Below, piece after piece: positions 18,313 through 29,582 of a stretch of DNA of 64,000 nucleotides. The stretch is from JAEZBP01 sp963832725 (GTDB lineage Bacteria; Myxococcota_A; Polyangia; Polyangiales; Sandaracinaceae): assembly GCA_963832725.1 (NCBI GenBank), contig CAWHVG010000005.1, positions 1 through 64,000 on the forward strand, given 5' to 3'. Positions within the stretch are counted from its first letter, which is position 1. Every line of letters starts with the position of its first letter. The notes beneath the pieces were generated by a model. It was not told the origin of the DNA. It saw only the letters and a list, made by a program, of their open reading frames with translations, and did not search any database. Position numbers and translations under genes: made by a program.

Positions 18313-18795
18313 TCAGTCGGACGGCGCGCGGAGCTGCCGGCTGTTGAAGAAGCGGTGCCCCTCCACCGGCTGGCGGCCGACGAAACCGGCCTCCAGGTCG
18401 TGGAAGAAGGCGATCTCCCGCTCCCCGAGCGTCCAGCAGAGGAAGATCTCCCGCTCTCCGTCGACGACGGAGCGGAAATCGACCAACCCACGCTCGACGT
18501 CCCGCACGACGATCCCCAGCGCCTCCAGGCCCGCGACCTCGTCCCGGATCGTCTCGGCGAGCATTCGCGCCACGCCGAGCACCTCCAGCAGGTCCGGCCG
18601 GTCGGCCAGCTCGTCGGCGTCCGGGAGCTGGCCCGGTCCGCTGGGACCGAATCCCTCGTCCGCCAGGCGACGGACGTGCGCTCGCAAACGGCCCAGCATC
18701 TGGGTGGTGCGGCCGAGGACGGCCGCGACCCGAGGCACGAGCGCGTTTGCTTCCTGCAACGTGAAAAGGCGCGTCACGACCCATATCGATGACAA
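18313..18795 (-). CDS. DUF2203 family protein
   Basis: A 160-residue protein with the DUF2203 signature: N-terminal LFTLQEANALVPRVAAVLGR, a central helix ETIRDEVAGLEALGIVVRD and the C-terminal block VDFRSVVDGEREIFLCWTLG followed by EREIAFFHDLEAGFVGRQPV. The family is widespread and its function is unknown. The first residues MSSIWVV could be a 5' extension; a GTG at 18777 (VTRLFTL) is an equally good start because the family normally begins near TRLFTLEEA. It is soluble and alone. Confidence 0.8.
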   Translation of the reverse strand: MSSIWVVTRLFTLQEANALVPRVAAVLGRTTQMLGRLRAHVRRLADEGFGPSGPGQLPDADELADRPDLLEVLGVARMLAETIRDEVAGLEALGIVVRDVERGLVDFRSVVDGEREIFLCWTLGEREIAFFHDLEAGFVGRQPVEGHRFFNSRQLRAPSD

Positions 18796-19020
18796 TCGAA
18801 AGGCGCTTCGGCAAGACCCGAGCTCGCCGTTTCGTGCGCGCGTCGGCTGCGTCGGTGGCCGAACGCTCGTCGAGAAGGCCGGACCGGGCCCGGTGGATAC
18901 CCGCGGCTCGGCGTTCGGAGACGACGACGCGGTCGGTTCAGCCCACCGGCACGAGGCGTCCGTCGGGGAGCGCGCGGATGCTCACGGGCGCGTCTCGCTC
19001 GCGCGGCGTAGGTTTCGCGC

Positions 19021-19611
19021 GTGTCCGAGTCGCTCGCCGATCCCATCGCGATCTTTCTCTCCTGTCGCGCCGCCGCCGTCGAGGCCGGAGCGCCCTTCGA
19101 CGGCACCGCGGGTGTGCTGGCCACCGCGAGCGCCGACGGCGCTCCCTCCGCGCGCTTCGTGCTGGTGAAAGAGGTCGGGCCGGACGGCTTCTTCGTCTAC
19201 ACGAACTACGGGAGCCGCAAGGCCCACGAGCTGGACGCGAACCCGCGGGCCGCGCTCTGCTTCCACTGGCCGGAGACCGGCGTGCAGTTTCGCATCGAAG
19301 GAAGCGTGGAGCGGGCCGGCGGCGAGCGGAGCGACGCCTACTTCGCTCGCCGCCCGCGCGAGAGCCAGGTCGGCGCCTGGGCCAGCGACCAGAGCCAGCC
19401 CCTCGCCTCCCGCGAGGCCCTGGTGCGCCGGCTGGAGGAGGCCCGGCAGCGCTTCGAGGGCGGCCCCGTGGCGCGACCCGAGCGCTGGGGCGGCTACCGC
19501 ATCGTGCCCGCCCGGATCGAGCACTGGGAGAACGGCGAGTACCGCCTGCACGACCGCTTCCTATACGAGCGGAAGGGCCCCGGCTGGCGGGTCACGCGCC
19601 TCTTCCCCTGA
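19021..19611 (+). CDS. pdxH: Pyridoxamine/pyridoxine 5'-phosphate oxidase
   Basis: A 196-residue protein from a GTG start. FMN-binding and active-site motifs are in order: ARFVLVKEVGPDGFFVYTNY, GSRKAHELDANPRAALCFHW, ARRPRESQVGAWASDQSQPL and the C-terminal WGGYRIVPARIEHWENGEYR ending RVTRLFP. PdxH oxidises pyridoxine or pyridoxamine 5'-phosphate to PLP in the cytoplasm. Length is close to the family norm. It is followed after 56 bp by the large TPR gene on the same strand. No other vitamin B6 gene is nearby. Confidence 0.95.
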   Translation: MSESLADPIAIFLSCRAAAVEAGAPFDGTAGVLATASADGAPSARFVLVKEVGPDGFFVYTNYGSRKAHELDANPRAALCFHWPETGVQFRIEGSVERAGGERSDAYFARRPRESQVGAWASDQSQPLASREALVRRLEEARQRFEGGPVARPERWGGYRIVPARIEHWENGEYRLHDRFLYERKGPGWRVTRLFP

Positions 19612-19667
19612 AGCGCCGCGGGACCGTTCGGTGGCGCGCGCTTCCGTGGTACGTTTCCGCCGCTCGA

Positions 19668-22600
19668 ATGGACGCCACCGCGCAAGAGCTCGTCGCACGC
19701 CTGCGGCGCAACCCCGACGACGCCGAGGCATTCGGCGCGCTGCGCGCGCACTACGAGCGCATCGGCGACTATGCCTCCCTCGCCAATCTCCTGGAGGGCT
19801 GGGCGGGCCGCGCGCGCGACAAGAGCGCGGCCGCGCGAGCGCTCTACGAGGCCGGCGAGCTGGTGCTCGGCGCGCTGGCCGACCGAGAGCGGGCCATCGG
19901 CATCTACGAGCGGGCGCTGGGCGCCGACCCGCGGCACGAGGACACGTTCCTCCGTATGCGCGGCCTCTTCGAGGACGCCGGAGAGATGCGGCGGCTGGCC
20001 GACCTCCTGGAACGGCAAGGAAACGCGCTGCAGAAAGCCGGTGGCGACCCGCGCGACGTGGCGCTGCTCTTCCATCAGCTGGGCGAGCTCTGGCAGCACC
20101 ACTTCAACCGCGTGGACAAGGCCGTCCAGCACTACCGCCGCGCATTCGAGCTCGACGCGCATCTGGTCCCCGCCCTCTACGCCGCCCGCGAGATTCTATC
20201 GCCAGGCCGGCAACATGAAAGCCGCCGCGTCGCTGCTGGAGAAAGAGGCCAAGGCCGAGGTCGACTCCGGCCGGCGCATCGCCCTCTGGCGCGAGCTCGC
20301 CCACGTGCAGGCCGAGCAGCTCGACGACACGGAGGGCGCCGCGCGGGCGCTCAAGCGCGCGCTCTCCGACGCGCCGGGAGACCTCGAGGTCATGAACGAC
20401 CTCGCCCGCGTCTACCTCGGTCGCGCCGAGCGCGCCGAGGACCCGCTGATCGCAGCCTCCGATCGGCACCGCGCAGCGGATCTCCTCTACCAGATCGCCC
20501 AGAAGGTCCCGCCGGAGCACGGCCTCGGCTATCTGGAGACGGCGCTCGACGCCAAGCCGGACCACGACGGCTCGCTCGGGCTGCTGGAGCGCATCGCCGA
20601 CGAGCTCGGCCAGCCGCAGCGGCTGCCGGCCCGCTGGGTGGCCTTCCTGGCTCACGCCTCGGACCGACCGGAGGCCGCGTACCGGCGCAAGCGGCTGGCG
20701 GAGGCGTATCTGCAGGCCGGTCAGATCGACTACGCGATCACGTGTCTCGAGTGGCTGCTGGAGGAGGGCGACGCCGAGGCGGCCGAGCGCCTCGTCGATC
20801 TCTACCGCAAAGCGGGGCGCGAGGAGGACGCGCTGCGCGCGCTCGGCGTGGCCGTGCGAGGGCTCCCTCCGAACGAGCGGCTCCCGCACCTGCGCGAGCT
20901 GGTGGCCGCGCTCCGCGACCGAGGCGACGTCGAGGGCGCCGCGCGCCACGCGCAGGAGATCCTGGCGGTGGATCCCGCCGACCCAGAGGCGCTCACGCTG
21001 ATCGAGGACGCCTGCCGCCAGAGCGGCGACTACGCGCCGCTGCGCGAGGCGCTCCTGGTCTCGTCGCGGGTGAGCGGGCTCTCCGCCGACGCGCGCAAGC
21101 AGCGGCTCAAGGAGGTCGCGTCGCTCAGCGAGTCCAAGCTCGACGACCTCGACGGAGCGATCAGCGCCTGGCGCGGCGTCGCGGCGCTCGATCCGGCGGA
21201 TTGGGAAGCGCGTGTGGCCCTCGAGCGGCTGCTCACGGCCACGGAGCGCTGGGACGATCTCGTCACGGTGCTGGAGCGGGAAGCGCTCTCCATCACGGAC
21301 CCGCAGCCGAAGGCGGAGGTCTACCGGCGCTTGGCGACGATCCACCGGGATTCGACGCGGGGACGTCGACAGCGCCATCATCGCGCTCCGGCATCTGCGC
21401 GAGCTGCTCCCGACCGACGCCGCCGGCCGCGACGCGCTCGCCGACGCGCTGCTCCACGCGGGCGCCGCGCTCGAGGCCATCCCGCTCGTCCGCGAGCAGA
21501 TCGACGAGCGCCGCGGCCCGGCGCGCGCCGAGCGGCTGCGGCTCTTGGCCACTCTCCTCGAGGAGCACATCGGCGACGAAGAAGGCGCGTTCGAAGCCTG
21601 GGCCCGGCTCCTGGACGAGAACCCGACCGATCTCGACGCGATCGCTCACATGGAAGCGATCGACGAAGCGACGGGTCGGCACGAGCGGCTCTTGTCGACG
21701 CTGAGCTACCGGGTCGAGGTCAGCGCGCCCGAGGAGCGCGCGGCGGTGCTGACCCGGATGGCGCAGATCGCCGACTCGGCCCTCGGCGATTCTCGATCGC
21801 GCGGCCGAGCTCTACGCGCGGGCCCTCGAGCTGGCGCCGAGCGATCCGGGCGTGCTCGACCCCCTCTGCGAGCTCTACGATCGGGCCGAGCGCTACCGCG
21901 ACCTCGTCGTCCTCCTCCGCCAGACCGCGCAGGCGGAAGCAGACGTGGTCCGCCGGGCGGAGCTCTACCGGCGTATCGCCCGCACGCTGGCCGACCGGGT
22001 GGGCAACGACGAGGGCGCCGCGGAGGCCTGGCGCGAGGTGCTCTCGGCGGGCGAGGACGAGGAGGCGCTCCGCTTCTTGCGACGTCACGCGACGCGCGAG
22101 GACGATCCAGCCGCGCTGGAGGAGGCGCTGCGGCGGCTCGCGGCGCTGGTCACCGACTCGGGCGAGGTCCGCGAGATGCTGCTCGAGCGCGCCGAGGTGC
22201 TCGCCGAGCGACTCGATCGCGCGAACGACGCGATCGAAGTGTTGCGCTCCGTGGCGAACGAGCTCGCGCCGGAGGATCCGACGGCGCTCTCCCGGCTCGC
22301 CGCGCTCACCGAGCGAGTGGGCGATCTCGCCGGTCTGGCCGACGCGCTCTGGCGGCAGCTCGCGCAGCTCGAGGATCCGGGCCTGGTGCTGCCGGTCGCC
22401 CAGCGGCTGAGCGATCTGCACGAGCGTCAGGCGCCCGACGCGCCGCGCGCCATCGACGCGCTCTTCGCGTGGGCGGAGGCCGATCCGAGCGACGAGGCGC
22501 CGCTGCGCCGGCTCGTCCCGCTGCTGGAGCAGGCCAATCGATGGGCAGATTTGCCGCCGGTGCTCGATGCGCTCGCCGGGCTCACGATCGACGACGCGGA

Positions 22601-24913
22601 GGCGTCGAGCCTCATCCGCCGGAGCGCTGACGTCGCCTACCGCCAGCTCGGCGACGTGGACGGCGCCTGGAAGCGTCTCGAGCCGCGCGTGCGGGAGGAC
22701 GACGCCGACGCCGAGCACGATTTGCGCGAGCTGGCCCGCGGTGCGGGCGCGGGCGAGCGCCTGGCCGAGCTCTACGTCGCGCTGGCGCAGGCCGAAGGCC
22801 AGACCGAGCCGCGCCGCCGGTGGATGGACGCCGCCGGCGTGTACGAGAGCTACTCGAACGACGCGCAGCGGGCGCTGGAGGCGGTGCTGCGCGCCTTCGC
22901 CATCGATCTCTCGGATCACACCTTCCTCGACGAAACGGATTGCTTGGCCGGCGCCGCGCAGGCCTGGCCGCGGGTCGGCCAGGTGTACGAGACGCTGATC
23001 CGGCGCGCCGAGAGGGCCGACGAGAAGGTCGCGCTCCTGCTCCGACACGCAGCGCTGGTGGACGAGCACGGGAACGACGTGAGCGCGGCGCTCGACCAGA
23101 CGCTGCGGGCCTGCTCGCTCGCGCCGCTCGACGACGCCGTGCTGGCGCTGGCCGAGGAGCGCGCTCCCCGGGCCGGCCGCGCGGACGAGCTGCTGGTCAG
23201 CTACGACAAGCGGCGGCTGAAAGCCGAGGACGACAGGGGCCGCATCGAAGCGCTCTTGCGCAGCGCGCGACTGTCGGAGATCACCCTCGAAGACCGCCAG
23301 CGCGCCACCCAGTACCTGGCTCAGGCGGTGGCGCTGACGGTGCGCTCGCCGGAGCTGACGGAAACGGTGGAGGCGACCGCGCGCGATCTGGACGCGCGGG
23401 ACGGCGCGGCGGGCACCGCGCGGCGCGCGCTGGTCGGCATCGAGCTCGCCCTCGCCGACGACATGGAGGAGGATCCGGTCGGTGGCGCGGAGCTCTTGAT
23501 GCGAGCCGCGCGCATGCTGGCGGACGAGCTCTCCTCCGACGACGACGCGTTGAGCGCGCTGAAGAAGGCGGCTAGCTTCGCGCCTTCCGAGGACCGGGTG
23601 CTCGACCGGCTCGACGAGCTGTGCCGGCGACTCGACCGCCTGCCCGAGCTCGACACGCACCTCGAGCAGCTGGTCGAGGACGCGCTCGACAGCAAGACGG
23701 CCGCCGGGCTCTTGCGGCGCCGCGGCGAGCTCCTCGAGCAGCTCGGACGCCACGAGGACGCGGCCGAGGTGTGGACCCGGCTGACCACCGTCGCGTCGAG
23801 CGATCCGGCGGCCCGCCAGCGCCTGCGCGCCGCCCTCCGCAAGGCCGGCAAGCACCAGGATCTGCTGGTGGCGCTGCAGCGCGATTCTGCGACGCGCCGA
23901 CGAGCCGGGCGAGCGCCTCGAGCTGATGAAGGAGATGGCGTCGGTCTGGGAGCGGGACATCGGCAACCGCTGGGAGGCCGTCGACGCGTGGAAGAAGGTC
24001 GCGCGCGAGGCGCCGGAAGACGCGAACGCGGCGGAAGCGCTCGCGCGGCTCGATCAGGGCCGGCGCGCCCGGGACGACTCCGACCTGGTGGCGACGCCGC
24101 CGGACGAGCACGTCTCCGCCGACGTCTCGGCCCATGACGTCTCGGACGAGGCCATCTCCGCCGACGAGGCCATCTCCGCCGACGACCTCTCCTCCGACGA
24201 GTTCACCGACCTGACCGAGCCGGCCGAGGACGAAGACCTGGACGCCGACTCCTCCGAGACGACGATCGACCCGGGCCTCTACGAACAGCTGCTCGATGCC
24301 CAGGCGCAGGTCGACCGCGCCGCCCGCGAGACGGCGCAGCTCGACGATCTGCCGCCGCGGCGCGAAGAAGACACGCGTGATCTCCGCTCTGCCGGACGTG
24401 TCCGACGCGGCGCCTCGTCCGGCGACATCCACGCCGGACAGACCCACGCGCGAGCTGAGCCCGGCAGCCCTCGCCGGAGCGCGCCCGACCGCGCCCCAGT
24501 CCTCGGCGCCGCCCCCTCCGCCGCCCCGGCCGCCGGCGGCCCCCGCGACGATTCCGCCTCTCTCGGCCGACGACTTCGACGACGAGTACACCGCGGTCGG
24601 CGACGACGACGTCTTCGATCAAATCCGCGATCTCGTCGCGAACCAGGGCGACGACGACCCGCGAGAGGCTGCGTTCGAGGCGGTCGACGAGCTGCACACC
24701 GGCGATATTCAGCTCATCGACGAGCTCGACTCCGAGGTGCAGGAGCTCGACTCGATGGAGGTGATCGCCGACGTCGACGAGCTCAGCGGCGTGGAGGAGC
24801 TCGACGACGCCATCGAGGAGTTCGAAGAGCTCGAGGAGCTCGCGGCCGCGCCACCGGTCCGCAGCATCCCGCCGCCTCCGCCCGGCTCGTCGCCGCCCCC
24901 GCGCAACGACTGA
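19668..24913 (+). CDS. Very long TPR protein (about 1,740 residues, five insertion frameshifts)
   Basis: From MDATAQELVARLRRNPDDAE the protein is a nearly continuous array of TPR-like helix pairs (for example AIGIYERALGADPRHEDTFL, VQHYRRAFELDAHLVPALYA, DRAAELYARALELAPSDPGV). From about residue 1460 it becomes acidic and disordered (SADVSAHDVSDEAISADEAI), then Pro-rich, ending in an acidic Glu/Asp tail and PPPPGSSPPPRND. The frame breaks at 20192, 21349, 21788, 23883 and about 24358; four of these are GATTC where GATC restores the frame. The repeats on both sides of each break read smoothly, so the gene is probably intact in the cell. It is cytoplasmic, perhaps a scaffold; the partner is unknown. 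Confidence 0.75.
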
Positions 24914-25031
24914 CGCGACGGGGGCGACTCGCTCGCCACGACGGCCGTGATCGCCGATTCCGCGCGGACACGGCTCACGTCCTCGTTCGCGCGGCTCGAC
25001 GGCGCGCGAGACGAAGCGGACCCCCGCGAGC

Positions 25032-26043
25032 TCAGCGCGGCGGGCTCAGGTGCCTGCGGGCGATGTCCGCCCAGGTGCCCTCGGGATTGAGCGTGAGGTA
25101 GCTCTCCCAGTGGGCGCGCGCTTCCTCGCGACGTCCGAGCTCCTCGAGCGCCATGGCCAGGTTGAAGTGCGCGTCCGCGAAGCCGGGATCGAACTCGACC
25201 GCCGACGCGAAGAGCACCGCGGCCTCGTCCATGTCGGTCCGCTCGAACGCCAAAAAGCCGAGGTTGTAGTAGGCCTCCGGCTGCTCCTCGTCGAGTCTCG
25301 AGCGCGCGCCGGTAGAGCCGCTCGGCCTCCTCCGGGTCGCCCCGCCGAAAGCGGAGGTTGCCCCAGTTCGTCAGCGCGTTGGCCAGCGAGGGGATCGAGC
25401 GTGATCGCCTCGCGATAGCGCTCCTCGGCGCGATCGAAGGTCTCGGGATCCTCGTCCCAGCGGCATCCGTCCAGGTAGGCCTGGTAGGCCTTGCGGCGGC
25501 GCTCGGGATTCGACCGCGTCCGGCCTCAGGACGCGCACCACGTCGTCGCGCAGCGAGCGCACCTCGAAGTCGAGCTGGAGCTGCCCGGTCTCGGCCTCGA
25601 AGACCCGCTCGTTCTCGTAGACGACGATTGACTGCCCTGTTCGTCCGCACGCGCAGCTCGTTCAGCGGGCGCGTCACGTTCGGGAGCGTCCGCCTCAGAT
25701 TGTCGAGGCTGCGGCGGACGGTGGAAAGCGGCACGCCGCGGGCGAGCAGCTCCTTGGCGGCGCGCACGCCGATGAGATCCTGGAAGGTGTAGAAGCGGCG
25801 GCCGCCCACCCGGCCCGAGGGCTGGATGAAGCCCGAGCGGTCCCAGTAGCGCAGGCGCCCCTCGGGCACGCCGAAGAGCCGTGCCACCTCGGTCCGGCGA
25901 AAGAGCTCCGCGTAGGGCTCACCCTGCCGGCCGTTCGTCGGCGGCGAGACGTTGGGCAGCGCGCTCCCGCTCGCGACCTCGTCGGGGTCGACGCGGCGCC
26001 CGCCGCCCGGGCCGAAACGAACGTGGATGACGTTGTCGGTCAT
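25032..26043 (-). CDS. MerR-type DNA-binding protein with C-terminal TPRs (three frameshifts)
   Basis: Starts MTDNVIHVRFGPGGGRRVDP. Residues about 45-110 are a MerR winged helix (EVARLFGVPEGRLRYWDRSG, GGRRFYTFQDLIGVRAAKEL). A linker (IVVYENERVFEAETGQLQLD) leads to a TPR domain (YREAITLDPSLANALTNWGN, PEAYYNLGFLAFERTDMDEA) ending at 25032. The frame is broken by single extra bases near 25641, at 25507-25511 (GATTC for GATC) and near 25296; removal restores a ~335-residue protein. The MerR effector domain is replaced by TPRs, implying regulation by protein contact rather than a small ligand. Its start overlaps the upstream gene's stop (ATGA), indicating coupling. Confidence 0.75.
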
Positions 26044-26498
26044 CGCGCTCTCCGATGCGTCGAAGCTACCTCGACCGGGACCTCCAGATCGACGTCCATG
26101 AGCAGCCGCTGGCCAGTCCTGGAAAAGCGGGTCTCGATGTGCGCCGTGCCCACGTGACGATCGGGATAGCGCTCGTAGACGCGGGCGCACGCCATGCGGT
26201 GGGCGCGGATCCGGACGCGAACCAATCCGACCACCGCGTCCACCAGGCGGTCGAGCGCCTCGGCCTGGTCGAGCCCCCGGCAGCGCTCGAGCAGTCGGTC
26301 GAGGTGAAAGGTGAACATGATCGAGCCGTACCAGGTGGGCAGCTCCGCGTCCTCCGCGAGGCTCCCCTCGGTGAGCACATCCGCCGCGCGGAAGAGCTCC
26401 TCGATGGCCTGCGGTGTGAGCACCACGTGCTCGGCGTGACGGCGCAGCGCGGGCACGCGACGCGCACGCACGGGAGGCTTGAGCGGCAGAGTACCCAT
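26040..26498 (-). CDS. Conserved hypothetical protein coupled to the MerR-TPR gene
   Basis: A 152-residue soluble protein with a basic N-terminus (PLKPPVRARRVPALRRHAEH), a helical middle (LTPQAIEELFRAADVLTEGS, TWYGSIMFTFHLDRLLERCR) and a C-terminal strand pattern (HVGTAHIETRFSRTGQRLLM, DVDLEVPVEV). I do not recognise the family. Its TGA overlaps the ATG of the MerR-TPR gene by 4 bp, so the two are co-translated and probably act together. An upstream AT-rich stretch at about 26517-26550 may be the promoter. Confidence 0.65.
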   Translation of the reverse strand: MGTLPLKPPVRARRVPALRRHAEHVVLTPQAIEELFRAADVLTEGSLAEDAELPTWYGSIMFTFHLDRLLERCRGLDQAEALDRLVDAVVGLVRVRIRAHRMACARVYERYPDRHVGTAHIETRFSRTGQRLLMDVDLEVPVEVASTHRRAR

Positions 26499-26749
26499 CG
26501 CGAGAACGATCGTACCTTTCCCTACATACCAGGGCCAAATTTACGAGCAGCGGGTCGCCATCGAATGCGACCAACCCATCGGGATCACGAGCGAAACCAA
26601 CCCGATACGGAGGGAACGCGGCGGCGGGTCGCGCGCGTGTGGCTGGTGATCCTCACCAGCCGCGGTTTCGCATCTGCCAACCCCATCGCGCGGGCGCACC
26701 GTTGTCGGGCACACTCCCCCCAGCCGAGAGGCCCAATCGGGAGGAAGAG

Positions 26750-29263
26750 ATGGGACGACTGCGAGAGCGCGCTCTCACCGCCGCCGTCGCGCTGGTCGTG
26801 ATCGCGTGCGAGGGCCCGAGTGGCCCCGCGACCGATACCTACACGCTCCGAGACGACGTCGAAGTGCTCCGCGACTCGATGGGCGTCGTGCACATCTACG
26901 CGAAGAACGACGAGGACCTCTTCTACGCCTCGGGCTACATGCAGGCGGTCGACCGCCTCTTCCAGATGGATCTCACCCGCCGGCAGGCGCTCGGGCGGCG
27001 GGCCGAGGTCCTCGGCGCGGACTACGTGAGCGACGACGCGATGGTGCGTACCGTCGGCATCGAGCGGTGGGCTCGCGAAGCGGTGGACTCGACCCGGCAG
27101 GAGCGCCCCGACGACTACGGGCTGCTCATCGCGTGGACCGCCGGGGTGAACGCGCGCATCGAGGAGGTGCGCTCGGGCGCGGCGCCGCGCCCCTACGGCT
27201 TCGGCCCGGACGAGCTGGACTACCAGCCCGAGCCCTGGGAGCCGAGCGACGCCTTCGCGGTCGGCAAGCTGATCTTGTGGGGGAACGCCAACCAGCTCGA
27301 GCTGGATCTCTTGGCGACGGTCCTCCGCGATTTCTTGCCCGATGCGTTCGCGAACATCCCGATCATGCAGCCGCTGACCGACGCGTTCGTGCTCCCGCCC
27401 GAGGAGCGGCCCATGGAGTCGACCAACGCGCCTCTCGTGGCGGCGCCGCCGTCGATCTCGCGCGACGCGATCTCGCCCGAGCTCGCCGCCCACCTGCGCG
27501 AGGCGATCTTCCGCTTGGTCCCGAGCCTCACCGCGACCTATGCGAGCAACAACTGGGCGCTCGACGGTCGCCACACCGAAAACGGCCGTCCGCTGATCGC
27601 CGGTGACCCGCACCAACCGCTGCGGAGCCCTTCGCTCTTCTGGGCGCAGCACCTGAACAGCGCGGACATGGGCGGCACCCTCGACGTGGCCGGCTTCTCG
27701 TTCGTGGGCACGCCGGCCGTGCAACTCGGGCACAACCGCCACCTCGCCTGGACCGCGACCACCAACTACCCGGACATCTCGGACGTGTGGTCGGTGCGCG
27801 TGAGCGGCGGCTCGGCCCACGTCGGCGACCAGACGATCGCCATCGACGCGCACGACGAGGTGATCGAGGTGGCGGGCGCCGATCCGATGACGATCACCGT
27901 GGAAGAAGTGCCCGGCTACGGCGTGCTGCTGCCCGACGACATCCTCCCGATCCCGGTCGCCGGCGCGGGCCGGCGCCTGATGTACCGCTGGACCGGCTTC
28001 ACGCCGACCCACGAGGCGTCGGCTTTCTTGGCCATCGATCGGGCCGAGACGCTGGAGGACTTCGAGGCCGCCGTCGACTCGATGGAGATCGGCTGCTTCA
28101 ACTTCGTGGGCGCGACCGCGGACGGAATCGCCTATCGGAGCTCGCCGGTCGTGCCCGATCGCGGCGACGGACCGCAGACGCGCGCCTACTTCACGATGCT
28201 CGACGGCGATGACGCCGGCTCGTTCTGGACCGGCGACGTGCTGGGACCGGAGCGCCTCCCCCACAGCCGCGGCGGCGAGCGCGGGTGGCTCGCCAGCGCC
28301 AACGACGACCCCTTCGGGTTCACGGCGGACGGCCGCGTAGACGACAATCCCTGGTACTTCGGCGTGTTCTTCGACCCCGGCACCCGCGCCCATCGGATCG
28401 AGCAGCGCCTCGGCGAGCTGACCGCCAGCGGGAGCGTCACGGCCGAACAGATGCAGGCGCTCCAGATGGACGACCACAGCGTGGTGGCCAATCGCCTGCT
28501 GCCGCTCCTCGACGAAGCCTGGGCGGCGGTGCCGACCGACGACGCGCTGGCGGAGTTCCGCGACCGGCCCGAGCTGGAGTCGCTCTACACGCTCCTCCAC
28601 GACTGGGACCACGAGATGCGCCGTGACGAGTCGGCGCCGGTCGTCTTCGACATGCTCAGCTTCTACGCGACCGAGCTGACCCTGTCCGACGACACCTCGC
28701 TCGTCTTCGACGCAATCCTCGACGAGAGCCCGATCTACGCGATGAAGTGGGCCATCCTCGCGCTCCTCGGCGAGACCCCGAACGCCGAGGCGGTGGTCGG
28801 TTCGCTCGGCGCACACGCGATCGTGCTGCGGGCGCTCGACATGACCGCGTCGCAGCTCCAGACGCGCTTCGGCGGCGTCAATCCCTCGCGCTACCGCTGG
28901 GGCGACGAGCACGGCGCGCGCTTCCGCGCCGAGTGGGGCGACCGGCTGCCGAGCGACTGGATGCCGACCGACGGCGGCGTGGGCACGGTCAACGTGAGCT
29001 CGGCGAACTTCCTGCACGGCGGCATGCCGGTCGATCAGCTCGAGGCGCACAGCGGCCCGCTCTACCGGATGGTGGCGGGCTTCGGCGACGACGGGGTGCC
29101 CCTGGCGCAGGTCACGATCGCGCGCGGCAACGCCGGCGACCCGGACAGCCCCTTCTTCGGAAACACCACCGAAGACTGGATCGAGGGTCGCTACCGCCCG
29201 CTGCACTTCACGCGGGCCGACGTGGAGGCGGACCTGGCCGAGCACCGAACGCTGAGCCCCTGA
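26750..29263 (+). CDS. Penicillin acylase family lipoprotein (Ntn hydrolase)
   Basis: An 837-residue protein from ATG 26750, preceded by GGGAGGAAGAG. The signal LTAAVALVVIACEGPSG has a lipobox with Cys20. The alpha-chain part has DSMGVVHIYAKNDEDLFYAS and GYMQAVDRLFQMDLTRRQAL, both typical of the family. The autocatalytic Ser is Ser266 in YASNNWALDG, where cleavage would release the beta chain. The oxyanion region and C-terminal beta-chain motifs (NRHLAWTATTNYPDISDVW) follow. The family includes penicillin acylases, cephalosporin acylases and N-acyl-homoserine-lactone acylases; the substrate cannot be read from sequence. Length is complete. Confidence 0.9.
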   Translation: MGRLRERALTAAVALVVIACEGPSGPATDTYTLRDDVEVLRDSMGVVHIYAKNDEDLFYASGYMQAVDRLFQMDLTRRQALGRRAEVLGADYVSDDAMVRTVGIERWAREAVDSTRQERPDDYGLLIAWTAGVNARIEEVRSGAAPRPYGFGPDELDYQPEPWEPSDAFAVGKLILWGNANQLELDLLATVLRDFLPDAFANIPIMQPLTDAFVLPPEERPMESTNAPLVAAPPSISRDAISPELAAHLREAIFRLVPSLTATYASNNWALDGRHTENGRPLIAGDPHQPLRSPSLFWAQHLNSADMGGTLDVAGFSFVGTPAVQLGHNRHLAWTATTNYPDISDVWSVRVSGGSAHVGDQTIAIDAHDEVIEVAGADPMTITVEEVPGYGVLLPDDILPIPVAGAGRRLMYRWTGFTPTHEASAFLAIDRAETLEDFEAAVDSMEIGCFNFVGATADGIAYRSSPVVPDRGDGPQTRAYFTMLDGDDAGSFWTGDVLGPERLPHSRGGERGWLASANDDPFGFTADGRVDDNPWYFGVFFDPGTRAHRIEQRLGELTASGSVTAEQMQALQMDDHSVVANRLLPLLDEAWAAVPTDDALAEFRDRPELESLYTLLHDWDHEMRRDESAPVVFDMLSFYATELTLSDDTSLVFDAILDESPIYAMKWAILALLGETPNAEAVVGSLGAHAIVLRALDMTASQLQTRFGGVNPSRYRWGDEHGARFRAEWGDRLPSDWMPTDGGVGTVNVSSANFLHGGMPVDQLEAHSGPLYRMVAGFGDDGVPLAQVTIARGNAGDPDSPFFGNTTEDWIEGRYRPLHFTRADVEADLAEHRTLSP

Positions 29264-29582
29264 GGCGCGACACGGCGGCGAGCGCGCCGCGTCCGATGCA
29301 GCGCCAGCCGCCGGGCAGGCGTCGGTCCCCTCGCGTGTGCGAAGTGCCCCTCCGACACGGCCCGGGGTGCGGGTGCTTCCCGCACGGCGGTGCGCCGGCG
29401 AGGCGTGCGCGCTACATCTCCGCGCATGAACGGACTCGATGGCCGCCCGAGGGCGGATCGCAAGACCTCGGACCGAGCATCGCCGGGCGCGATGAGCCCC
29501 GGCCGCAGCTCGTCGCGAGCTGGCGACGCCGCGTGCCAGACGGCCCCCCTGTCGCCGGCGCGGCGACACGAGAGGGCGCGCG
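29264..29582. other. 319-bp gap without a recognisable gene
   Basis: This lies between the acylase stop and the phosphoesterase start, both on the plus strand. A short frame from 29426 has no domain features. No clear promoter, hairpin or repeat was seen. Confidence 0.55.

Noticed and set aside
19668..24913. Programmed +1 frameshifting in the TPR gene
   Set aside because: The same GATTC change occurs in unrelated genes including argF, with no slippery codon pair or downstream structure in common. Error is simpler.
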